Positions 58,406-64,000 of a stretch of DNA of 64,000 nt are shown piece by piece. Under the pieces are notes generated by a model. It did no database searches and was not told the origin of the DNA. It saw nothing but the letters and a program-made list of their open reading frames with translations. Every line of letters begins with the position of its first letter. The stretch's first letter is position 1. The stretch covers positions 620,001 to 684,000 of the forward strand of contig VXCM01000339.1 of NCBI GenBank assembly GCA_014773175.1. The letters run 5' to 3'. The translations under genes were made by a program, and so were the position numbers. Source of the DNA: Lucifuga dentata (taxonomy: Eukaryota; Chordata; Actinopteri; Ophidiiformes; Bythitidae).

Positions 58406-60134
58406 CTCATGAACTCCCATTGGATTTTGACCCTCTGAAATGAAACTCAAACCTTTGAGTCAGCAAAAGCAATGTGAAAGTGGTACTTGTGGCTGAGGAA
58501 ATCTGACAGAAACTAACTTTCAAGAATCTAACTTACATGACCCTGGTTTGTCCAAGATCGTCCCAGCTTCAAAAACTTTCAAAGAATTGACAAATGAACC
58601 TGTAATGTGCCTCACTTTTCATGTTGTCAGGCTGAAATGAGCTGGCACCCACCACAACGTGGCTTAATCTCCATAGCAAAAGGAGAAGAATCAATCAATC
58701 TGTCACTAATGAGCTCAGCAAGCAGAAAAGGAAAAATCTATTATGCCATCTGTGAAAATAAAGCCTCCATTTGAGTTATCACATTAAATTTGGCCACTTG
58801 TCACCAAGTCAGTGTGACCTTTTGGAGACTGTATCTTCTGGGGCTGTAAACTCCCAGTCAAGAATCTCAAGATGTTAACACAAGACCAGGCTGAATGCTG
58901 GCTGGGCCGGGGCTGCTGGAGCATGCAGTTTAGTGCCTGGGAGAGGGCACATCAGCGTAAGGCTGAGCTGCTCTGGGAGCTTGTTAAAATTCCAGTGCCA
59001 GGACCCCGCGTGGCTTGCTAATAAGGGCCAGCTTTGTGTGGGGGGCCACAGGCAGTCCGGCAGGCTATCTTGCCAGAAAACTGACAGGAGATGGCATGGA
59101 GGTTGGTCATGCCACTCTGTGAACAAACACAGTACTATCTGTCTGTCAGGGGAATGTGTAGTCTCCCTCCTCTGCTTCAATGTACAGAGAGATAGCAGCC
59201 GCAGCTTGAACACAACCCATCTGCACACTCGCCTCCTTTCACTCCATCTGCCAACCTGTCTAGGCCTGTCTAGGCTCATTTGTGTGATCTGAAAAAGAGA
59301 TGTCAGAGTGTGTGCACTGCAGGTACTGTACATGTGATCTGCCAATCTGTGTGAATACAATATGCAAATGTGGACACATCTTATCCCCATCATCTCCTTT
59401 CTACCTCCATTTGTTCTTCTGCCAGCCTGTCCATGAATGTAAGAGTTTTCCCCTCTCCATCTTCTCTCTACTCCCCATCCTGCCATCTGTTAGCACATCT
59501 AGCTCAATGGCTTTGTTCACTGGCATTGCATAAACAGAACAGACAATGACTGCAATGTGTGTAAGCAGGACAAGCATTCATAGTGTATTGCTGGAGAAAG
59601 GGAAAGGAGAGAAAAGACTGAAGCAAAGGAAATGCATCACGGTATTACTGAGGTTCGCTGGATTTTATCTGTCTTTTGTTTTTTTTTTTTTGACAGTTCG
59701 CTGTGTGAATTCAGTTCGTTAGCTGAAAGTGTGTCTCTGCTCTAGCGGTGAGTCTCTCCTCTGAGCACCTTAATGAGATGCTGACGGTACCAGGGGCAAC
59801 TCGCTTACGTAGTCCTCTTCACAGCTTCTGAGGCGCTCATGCTGTTTCACCAATCACAGCTCATTTCTTAAAGCTGGCAGCATCCATCCTAGCTTCCCAC
59901 CCTCTAACATCCACCCCATAATACAAACTGTGGCTGTGCCCAATGGAAATGACTAAGCTCCCCTACAATTAACTTTCGAAGCATATTGCATCCAAAGAGC
60001 AGAAACAAATCCTGAGTGAGACACTTACTGTGTCAGGACAATAGCCACAGCATCATTTAAGACACTTTCTCCAAATAGTAGGGTGTACAGATCTGGGTCC
60101 ACATGCAGGTCTGAGAACAGGCCAAGCACTGAAA
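18830..60134 (-). CDS. slc9a9: Endosomal Na+/H+ exchanger NHE9, 3' eleven coding exons (5' part off window)
   Basis: NHE9 exchanges luminal H+ for Na+/K+ in recycling and late endosomes and so sets luminal pH. Joined exons are 60029-60134, 57688-57826, 56570-56675, 53369-53457, 52321-52434, 49770-49881, 48142-48295, 28648-28693, 26676-26731, 19083-19188 and 18830-18997, giving 397 residues in frame to a TGA stop. The core helix block [20 protein letters not shown] includes the acidic GESVLNDAV motif, followed by [47 protein letters not shown] and [14 protein letters not shown]. The C-tail has LTHSGPPL and the terminal EGDLGLG motif. Several of these ([16 protein letters not shown], the chst2 neighbour) favour NHE9 over NHE6/7. 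Three introns show U12-type signals, one of them AT-AC. The last membrane helices and the C-tail are unusually divergent. First exons are off the right edge. Confidence 0.93.
19083..19188 (-). CDS. slc9a9: slc9a9 exon I, cytosolic tail
   Basis: Encodes [20 protein letters not shown] and [15 protein letters not shown], the conserved [13 protein letters not shown] tail motif. The acceptor is AGTTTGCAG with CCTTAAC 11-12 nt upstream (U12 branch point). The donor is GAG|GTAAGA, phase 0. Confidence 0.94.
19217..19246. repeat. (GT)n microsatellite
   Basis: Fifteen units, just upstream of the U12 branch point of the exon I acceptor (transcript strand). Confidence 0.96.
19629..19655. repeat. Poly(T) run
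   Basis: 27 consecutive T. Confidence 0.95.
20501..20546. repeat. (TC)n microsatellite
   Basis: About 22 units with one TTT interruption near the left end. Confidence 0.96.
21060..21760 (+). other. Unclassified CpG-rich segment inside an AT-rich intron
   Basis: Contrasts with its surroundings by many CpGs (for example AACGCGCGAAG near 21123, ACCGCGTGGCGG near 21236, GACGACGGCCGCGAG near 21601). A good splice donor (CAACGTAAG, GT at 21746) and, further on, AATAAA at 22002-22007 with GT-rich sequence after it suggest a transcription unit or an old LTR or UTR. No coding frame is recognised. Confidence 0.4.
24070..24090. repeat. Poly(T) run
   Basis: About 21 T. Confidence 0.93.
24668..24770. 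repeat. Probable dispersed repeat fragment
   Basis: The sequence TTTATTTATAGAGCATCATT and the following A-rich text resemble a dispersed repeat I associate with fish genomes. Class unknown and the limits are approximate. Confidence 0.3.
26313..26326. promoter_or_regulatory. Palindromic double E-box
   Basis: CACGTGATCACGTG, two CACGTG E-boxes two bases apart, forming a perfect 14-bp palindrome. It lies 350 bp inside the intron after slc9a9 exon H2, within a locally duplicated GTGATCATGTG-like stretch (26281-26326). Confidence 0.4.
26676..26731 (-). CDS. slc9a9: slc9a9 exon H2, 56-nt small exon with U12-type donor
   Basis: Encodes [18 protein letters not shown] plus AA of a Lys codon. It corresponds to the family's ESARLFRMWYSFDHK block but is shorter and diverged. 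The acceptor is GTCCACAG and the donor GTATCCTTTC. The Lys codon is completed by the first base of the next exon. Confidence 0.8.
26732..28647. other. slc9a9 intron between H1 and H2, non-coding
   Basis: About 1.9 kb of AT-rich sequence. The part at 28080-28340 is not repeat-like but has no recognisable content except a teleost-repeat fragment starting about 28445. Confidence 0.6.
28445..28595. repeat. Dispersed teleost repeat fragment (copy a)
   Basis: Contains GTGGAGTAAA, AAATACTCAAGTACTGTAC, ACAGTACTTGAGAAAATGTA and GTTACTTTCCACCTCC in order. I recognise this as a repeat common in fish genomes. A related partial copy is at about 33290-33605. Its class is unresolved. Confidence 0.55.
28648..28693 (-). 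CDS. slc9a9: slc9a9 exon H1, 46-nt small exon
   Basis: Encodes (R)[15 protein letters not shown], aligning with human RVGVDLDENLKEDP. The acceptor is GTCTACAG and the donor GAG|GTAAAA. The split Arg codon from exon G (AG) is completed by its first A. It sits after a 19.4-kb intron, so it is easy to miss. Confidence 0.82.
29176..29215. repeat. (GT)n / (GC)n alternating purine-pyrimidine tract
   Basis: A GT run passing into GCGCGCGTGCGCGTGCAC, a sequence type that can form Z-DNA. Confidence 0.9.
29640..30260 (+). repeat. Pyrimidine-rich tract
   Basis: About 0.6 kb of CT-rich low-complexity sequence. The 175-codon frame at 29824-30351 derives from it and is not a gene. Confidence 0.6.
29921..29961. 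repeat. Perfect hairpin, 15-bp arms, 11-nt loop
   Basis: ATTCCCTATACCCCC at 29921-29935 is exactly complementary, inverted, to 29947-29961. Confidence 0.9.
31657..31674. repeat. Short (CA)n run
   Basis: Nine units. Confidence 0.9.
33290..33605. repeat. Dispersed teleost repeat fragment (copy b)
   Basis: Contains TGTACTTAAGTAAAAGTA, GTGGAGTAAAATATAAAGTA and AATACCTCAAAG. Shares its motif order in part with 28445-28595. Confidence 0.5.
34213..34547 (+). mobile_element. TTAA-flanked element, copy 2 (truncated)
   Basis: Begins TTAAAGGACCATACCGGCC and follows copy 3 through the GGATAGGT and GCAATAAAAAGC landmarks, then stops near 34547 with no right inverted repeat. A poly(A) with an N (34325-34362) interrupts it. 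Confidence 0.75.
34325..34362. repeat. Poly(A) with single N at 34344
   Basis: Unresolved homopolymer join within element copy 2. Confidence 0.92.
35490..36030 (+). mobile_element. LINE 3' end (non-LTR retrotransposon remnant)
   Basis: A 3'-terminal frame at 35534-35752 ([20 protein letters not shown] to HAKYEFLPF) resembles the reverse-transcriptase C-terminus of fish LINEs. The upstream matching part is in another frame (shift near 35520). A 3' UTR follows with CCCCATGGGGACGATAAAG and a tail of short TTGTATCG-type units near 36005-36030. The element is 5'-truncated and inactive. Exact clade not assigned. Confidence 0.75.
37364..37416. repeat. (AG)n microsatellite
   Basis: About 26 units. 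Confidence 0.97.
37502..37532. repeat. Poly(G) with single N at 37518
   Basis: An unusually long G-run split by an N. It could form a G-quadruplex and is a common assembly breakpoint. Confidence 0.92.
39105..39112. promoter_or_regulatory. Perfect CRE (TGACGTCA)
   Basis: Full palindromic cAMP-response element in the large slc9a9 intron, next to a pyrimidine tract and a local CpG/GC rise (39110-39145). Function not shown. Confidence 0.35.
40306..40328. repeat. (ATC)n microsatellite
   Basis: Seven to eight units. Confidence 0.92.
41338..41924 (-). mobile_element. TTAA-flanked inverted-repeat element, copy 3 (complete)
   Basis: TTAA at both ends (41338-41341 and 41921-41924). The left end TTAAAGGACCATACCAGCC and the right end on the other strand TTAAAGGACCATACTGTCC stay similar for about 95 bp. 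The interior is inverted relative to copy 1. No transposase. It is the cleanest copy for defining the family at 587 bp. Confidence 0.85.
41967..41993. repeat. (GAGT)n microsatellite
   Basis: Six to seven tetranucleotide units. Confidence 0.93.
44911..45069. repeat. Foldback element, 26-bp arms
   Basis: AGGTTGGAGTTGAGTCACTG and on (44911-44936) matches the reverse complement of 45044-45069 with one mismatch. The interior has GAAGCCTTTC/CTTCTTCAG-type motifs (GGCTTCTTCAGTTCT near 44976) that I associate with a widespread fish repeat. Class not assigned. Confidence 0.7.
45409..45446. repeat. (GA)n microsatellite
   Basis: About 19 units following a GGGA-rich stretch. Confidence 0.96.
45580..45621. 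repeat. (CA)n microsatellite, interrupted
   Basis: CA runs broken by AA and AT dinucleotides. Further CA-rich text to about 45695. Confidence 0.9.
47480..48047 (+). mobile_element. TTAA-flanked element, copy 4 (diverged)
   Basis: It has GTTTGAGCCCAATA at the left, the interior block ACTCACCTTAAAATTCATTG as in copy 1, and a right end GACGTGGTCCTTTAA. The left terminus is degraded, so its start is approximate. It ends about 95 bp from slc9a9 exon G. Confidence 0.7.
48142..48295 (-). CDS. slc9a9: slc9a9 exon G, last membrane helices
   Basis: Encodes [38 protein letters not shown] and [10 protein letters not shown]. The GLRG-AFxLAIRDT core is kept, but the following helix has lost the family's FGGGTTPML-like motif (here LGAAAHSVL). 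The acceptor is CCCTCAG and the donor AG|GTTAGT, ending in phase 2. Confidence 0.92.
48296..49769. other. slc9a9 intron between exons F and G, non-coding
   Basis: About 1.5 kb of AT-rich sequence with nothing recognised. Confidence 0.65.
49770..49881 (-). CDS. slc9a9: slc9a9 exon F
   Basis: Encodes [20 protein letters not shown] then [17 protein letters not shown], matching family [20 protein letters not shown]. The acceptor AATAAAG lacks a pyrimidine tract, as is common for U12 introns. The donor is GCAG|GTATGT, ending in phase 1. Confidence 0.94.
52041..52097. repeat. (GAAAA)n-type purine repeat
   Basis: Alternating AAGAG and AAAAG pentamers. Confidence 0.92.
52169..52207. repeat. Poly(A) with single N at 52188
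   Basis: Unresolved homopolymer join 114 nt from the exon E donor. Confidence 0.92.
52321..52434 (-). CDS. slc9a9: slc9a9 exon E, U12-type donor
   Basis: Encodes [19 protein letters not shown] and [19 protein letters not shown]. The acceptor is TTTACAG. The donor GTATCCTTTT fits the U12 consensus. Phase 0 at both ends. Confidence 0.94.
52435..53368. other. slc9a9 intron between exons D and E, non-coding
   Basis: About 0.9 kb with no recognisable feature. Confidence 0.65.
53369..53457 (-). CDS. slc9a9: slc9a9 exon D
   Basis: Encodes [19 protein letters not shown] then [10 protein letters not shown], the signature endosomal-NHE block. The acceptor is CTCCCAG and the donor CAG|GTGGGT, ending in phase 0. 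Confidence 0.95.
54031..54416. mobile_element. Tc1/mariner-like internal-deletion element
   Basis: The left end TACACTACAGGCCAGAAGTT and the right end on the other strand TACACTATCGGCCAGAAGTT are inverted repeats of about 34 bp with two or three mismatches, flanked by TA as expected of a Tc1/mariner target duplication. The interior is only about 320 bp with no transposase frame, so it is non-autonomous. Confidence 0.88.
56513..56542. repeat. (CA)n microsatellite
   Basis: About 15 units, 28 nt inside the intron after exon C. Confidence 0.96.
56570..56675 (-). CDS. slc9a9: slc9a9 exon C, begins after an AC acceptor
   Basis: Encodes [18 protein letters not shown] and [17 protein letters not shown], aligned to the family's LTKFTKLCEFPMLET / FLSAEAAGLTG block. 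It is preceded by TTCTTCCAC with no AG nearby, so the acceptor is AC. The donor is TCAG|GTGAGG, ending in phase 1. Confidence 0.92.
56676..57687. other. slc9a9 AT-AC U12-type intron between exons B and C
   Basis: 1012 nt on the transcript strand. It begins ATATCCTTT (57687-57679), has the branch point TCTTTAACT (56694-56686) and ends TTCCAC (56676). Both termini are AT-AC. Confidence 0.88.
57688..57826 (-). CDS. slc9a9: slc9a9 exon B, ends at an AT-AC intron
   Basis: Encodes [20 protein letters not shown] to [10 protein letters not shown], matching the family's loop plus helix (FFxSxGxFLGxxAGSF). The acceptor is TCTTTCAG. The exon ends GCACTC followed by ATATCCTTT, a consensus U12 AT-AC donor. 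No usable GT donor preserves the frame and the homology. Confidence 0.92.
57827..60028. other. slc9a9 intron between exons A and B, non-coding
   Basis: Holds a (GA)n run. The 203-codon minus frame at 58875-59486 has no recognisable homology or codon pattern. Confidence 0.65.
58370..58402. repeat. (AG)n microsatellite
   Basis: About 16 units. Confidence 0.96.
60029..60134 (-). CDS. slc9a9: slc9a9 exon A, ion-transport core
   Basis: Encodes [20 protein letters not shown] then [14 protein letters not shown], the most conserved core of the exchanger, with the acidic Glu/Asp pair. The acceptor is TTGAAG and the donor ACACA|GTAAGT, ending in phase 2. An alternative TTTCAG acceptor 6 nt inward is possible. 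Confidence 0.93.
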
Positions 60135-61037
60135 CTTCAAGACAAAAAACAAGTTATTGATATTATGCTGTTAGTGAATGCAGGAGATACAAAAGTTTAA
60201 AGATGAATATAACCTCTGCTGTTACATATTGCAGAAACCAGGGGAAATAATATAAGTACAATGAAAGCTGACAGAAAATGTCAGCATACTGAAAGTGGAT
60301 TTTGACACGTAGAACAGCTAGATTACCTGACCAAGCACAGACTTGTTCAGTCTGAAACAATATACAATGTTTATGGAAAGTAATGTAGAAAAAAAAAAAC
60401 AGGAAAAAAAGCTCTTATTGTCCCTGTACTTTACAAATTGATAGCTAAAATGGTGATTTAGCAGTTACATACTGTGTAATTGCAAGCATTACAAAAATTA
60501 ATGAATCATCATTCCATTACATGGTAATGAACTGATCCATGTAAAATGCATAAAATGTGCTTGATATTTTAGCTAACTGTAATGACTTTTCCACGAGGTA
60601 CAGTATATATCAAACAAAACACTTTGAGAAAGTCTAATAGTTTTCACTGAACTCTAACTTAGTGAGTGACCCCATAAATAGCAAATACAAAAGATTTTAG
60701 TCAGGACAGACATACAGTAGGGTAAGATTCAAAAACAATACAGGAGTGACTAATAACTTTAATAATGGCTGGATTCCATTTAGGTAGTGCTAGTGCTGGA
60801 GCCCTGTATTGTGCATGGTGGCTTCACTTACCAAAAGAGCCATCAGTAATGTTATTAGGCACACCTATATGCTTCTCCTATGACAGGTCAAAATCTTAAC
60901 CATGATAAAAGTCTTTTATTAAATGAAAACTGGTGCATACCCAGCTTCGGTGTCATCACAACACAGAATAGTAGAAAATAGTTTAACAGATTCATTCAGA
61001 TTAGATCATTATCACTTCTGCGTTGGCAGTATTAAAT

Positions 61038-61076
61038 GGAATACTGTTTCTTCAGTGACTGAAGAAACAGTATTCC
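61038..61076. repeat. 39-nt palindrome, 19-bp arms, 1-nt centre
   Basis: GGAATACTGTTTCTTCAGT (61038-61056), centre G, then its exact reverse complement at 61058-61076. Confidence 0.95.
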
Positions 61077-63189
61077 CAAATATGTTTCCCAAAACGGCCT
61101 TCACAAATTAAACTGCATCATCAAGTATGTAAATGCAAATAAACACCTTATGTAACTGTGTGAGTTTTTTACTGCATTAAATGAGCACTTTTTTTGTGAA
61201 AACATTGCACATCAACCAGCTAAAGTCATCGAATGATTTGCATGATGAGATTTGTTTGTATGATTTGTACACTGGGTGGACAGTTGTAGACTGTTATACT
61301 TTCCTTATTGTGAAGGCTGCAGGTCTTTCTCTTGCTTACATTCATTCAGCATACATGTGCATTATTAGCTGCAGGCAACACTGCATTTTTGAATATAGAC
61401 GGAAGTCACAACTAGCAAACTGGGACATTTGAGAGATGCTAGTGGGAATGGAGGCGATTACAGTTAAAATGCTGCAGATGATTAAAACATCCAAAAAGAC
61501 CCAATTAAAGTGTTAATGTGGGGAAACCACAGACAGAGAGCTCTGGGCTTTAAATAATGCAGGATTTGCTCACTGCTGAATTGTGTGAGACACACAAGCA
61601 TGCTTATACGATATAAATACAGAGTGGGATACAACATATACATAAGTGACATTTTTGAGTGTTTAATTTATGCCTAATACTGCCTGCAGTGGCATGTCCA
61701 TTAGACCATTTTAAAGAACAAGAAAAGTCAAAAGCATCTTGACATAGTTTGCTATAAGAAATATGGAATGATAGACTAATGGCTCCATTCTTCTTCTTCC
61801 TTTCCAATCAGAAAACAATTCGGCAGAGTAAAAGATTGAACAGACCCATAGCATAATACTGCTACCACAGCTGCAAAAGTCTGTAGAACCATCTATGGGA
61901 CAGTTTATGCCAGGTCATAAACTTCAAGTTAAAGATCAATTTAACAGAAAAGAAAAACACCACAAAGTACAAAAAGTAGCCACAAAAACAATGCCTGCAA
62001 GAAACTAGTCAACTTGTTTTGCACAGGGGTAACACGTTCAGGCCTTGGGGAACAATACAAGTACAAAAAGTGCATTTCATTTGCTTTGACTGGAGAATGC
62101 AATTGCATAATGTAAATTCTAGTGATGACCTGCAATGTTCAAATGACTTATTTGGCTTTTCAGAATTTTATGTTCCCAAAGGTTTTGAATCTACATACTG
62201 TGACTCAGTACTTGGTTTTATTTTGTCATCAGCAGTTTGAGACAGGTAATCAATAGTAGATATACTGTACACATTCTCTCTTATTTATACAACTGAATGT
62301 GTCAGCACACTATCTGCTGAACACAAGTTTAACTCTATGATGAGTTCACCAGCAGTACACATCGAAAGGAAGATGCTTAGCATATGCATGTGTGCATGCA
62401 GGAACAATATCGCAAGGCAGCTAAATGTTGACATTGACTGACAGAGAGAATACTGACACTGACGAGGCAGTACGTCCCCCTGTCAACTCTGTACACTGTG
62501 ACACCTCAAATGTGTCCCTCTGCAACCTACCGGCTGCAGCATTGCTGGATCTGTGTTGACTGTCAGTACAGCTCACAGTTAAGAGATCAGCAGACAGTCT
62601 CATGTCTATTAGTCTGATCAGACTGATAAGAGAGACAGACAGAGTAACAGATAAACATGCTAACCAGCACAAGAGAAAGCATCTCTGGGTTTCAAAGAAA
62701 TGAAAATTACAAATTACTACATAGCAAAAACAATATCAGAAAGGAGGAAATGTGTGCACGCTCACATGCACAGAAATTCAGAGCTGTGCCATTCTGAAGG
62801 CCATGGAACATAATATTCAAAACTATAACAGTTGTCAGTAAATTAATATTCCACCTGTTAACACGAAGGAGCAAAACCAGTCCTGTAAATGTTTTTCTAG
62901 TGGAACAGAAGTGATTTGAATAATAACTCAACCTTGATAGTGCTGTTGGCCTTGTAGAAAGCAGCAGGTCCCTGAGGACATTACAGTGAGGATACTGACG
63001 GACTGACAATAGAGCAGTGGTAACAGAGCAGCTTGAGGATTTGTTTTGACAGATCTGGCTCTTTGGTCTTTGCCAGGTTTAAAGCCCTTCCTGGTTGGGA
63101 AAATCCTTCATCTGGAGAGGGTGAGATAGGCCCAGGAGTCAGGATTGTTCCATCTCCTTGTTCCCATAATGCTTGGCTTGGCTTGTCTC

Positions 63190-63363
63190 ATATGTTCCTC
63201 CACGTCCTTTGAGATCCCAGGAGGCAGACCTGCTCATTATCCCAAGGACCAAGACACTCTCCTCTTCTTTGGAATAAACTCCCTGCAGTCCTAAAAGAGG
63301 CTGACTCAATTGAAATGTTTAGAGCCCGTCTGAAAACCCACCTATTCTCGTCACATTTTGAAT
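63190..63363 (+). pseudogene. LINE reverse-transcriptase C-terminal remnant
   Basis: The frame with YVPPRPLRSQEADLLIIPRT is followed, one frame over, by LWNKLPAVLKEADSIEMFRA and LKTHLFSSHFE and a stop. This pattern (LRS...PR...LWNxLP...FKxxLKTHLF) is the C-terminal end of many fish LINE polymerases. The frame change near 63270 and the missing upstream part show it is dead. Confidence 0.7.
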
Positions 63364-63660
63364 GAGTATAACCCTCCATCCAACAGGATGTAGGCGTGGT
63401 CTCTGTGGTGTAGGATAGTGAAAAGCCAGCCTATGTCTATGCCAGGTCAGCAGTGAGTGTAGCAGGTGGATGGGGCTCACCATTTATCTGTCAGGCTTTT
63501 TCCATTCTCACGTGACTTTTGCTAATTGCCATTCCCCATGTGCATTTTGCTAATTCACTTCTCTCTTTCTTGGATATGCGGACCCTAGAAGAAAAAGAAA
63601 AAAAAAAATCCCCCCCAACACACACACACACACACATGTACGAGGCTGCAGGATGGCTGT

Positions 63661-63717
63661 GTTGTCATGACAACCCCATCCTACAGCTGTCAAGTGTTCA
63701 TCAGTTTCCACAGCAAC
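63661..63717. promoter_or_regulatory. Two RFX X-box-like motifs flanking an E-box
   Basis: GTTGTCATGACAAC (63661-63674) is a perfect palindrome one base per half from the ideal X-box. GTTTCCACAGCAAC (63704-63717) is a second, imperfect one. CAGCTG lies between them at 63684-63689. Candidate slc9a9 intronic enhancer. Confidence 0.4.
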
Positions 63718-64000
63718 ACCATAAGGTGGAGAGAGTAGACAATTATTTCAGACATAATACAGTGGAAAGGGTTGAATGGAAGTCTTATTAGGTCAAATTA
63801 CCTGCTGCAGAGGTTTAGCAGAGGCAAAACTTGTGACCATCTTAGTGAGAGGACATAGGATATGCTTACAGATTTTACCAAATTAGGCAGACATAATATG
63901 AAAGTGATGTATTAGGATAGAGATAACGATTATCATGGAATTATTATAATCCCTACACCTGTATACAAAAGTACTCCATTTTTAGGCATTAACAAGTGCA

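Larger units (their letters stand above)
60135..64000. other. slc9a9 intron upstream of exon A (partial)
   Basis: No further exchanger exon could be found. The preceding exon should encode the family's SATDP motif. The intron contains a 39-nt palindrome, a LINE remnant and paired X-box motifs. Confidence 0.6.

Noticed and set aside
58875..59486. 203-codon open frame on the minus strand
   Set aside because: It lies inside an slc9a9 intron, has no recognisable domain, and has a comparable open frame on the opposite strand. It is likely chance.

Overview
This is a vertebrate nuclear segment, almost certainly from a teleost fish. The evidence is intron-split genes with canonical GT-AG signals, abundant dinucleotide microsatellites, LINE 3' ends and short inverted-repeat DNA transposons of kinds common in fish, and protein sequences close to, but shorter than, their mammalian orthologues. 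I cannot name the species.

Three protein-coding genes are present. (1) trpc1, minus strand, 9836 down to 2041: nine coding exons from the initiator Met through transmembrane helix S4. The pore and C-terminal exons lie beyond the left edge. (2) chst2, plus strand, 14612-16009: one intact coding exon for a Golgi GlcNAc-6-O-sulfotransferase, head-to-head with trpc1 across about 4.8 kb. (3) slc9a9, minus strand, 60134 down to 18830: eleven coding exons covering the second half of an endosomal Na+/H+ exchanger to its stop codon. The 5' exons lie beyond the right edge. chst2 and slc9a9 converge. From memory, human 3q23-q24 carries TRPC1, CHST2 and SLC9A9 in this order, so this is conserved microsynteny. 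The three genes do not form a pathway.

Layout: 1-2040, trpc1 intron; 2041-9836, trpc1 exons and introns; 9837-14611, shared upstream region with two promoter-like CpG-bearing ends and a CTCF-like motif; 14612-17130, chst2 and its 3' UTR; 17131-18829, the convergent 3' region; 18830-60134, slc9a9 with large introns holding transposon remnants; 60135-64000, slc9a9 intron.

The most notable result is that three slc9a9 introns carry near-consensus minor-spliceosome (U12-type) signals. One is a true AT-AC intron that a GT-AG-only gene finder would miss. Other points: a family of inverted-repeat elements with TTAA at both ends (four copies), a Tc1-like deletion derivative, LINE 3' ends, several hairpins or palindromes, paired RFX-like X-boxes, and seven single-N assembly joins, one flanked by an exact 67-bp duplication. 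I found no RNA gene, CRISPR array or evidence of a new molecular system.
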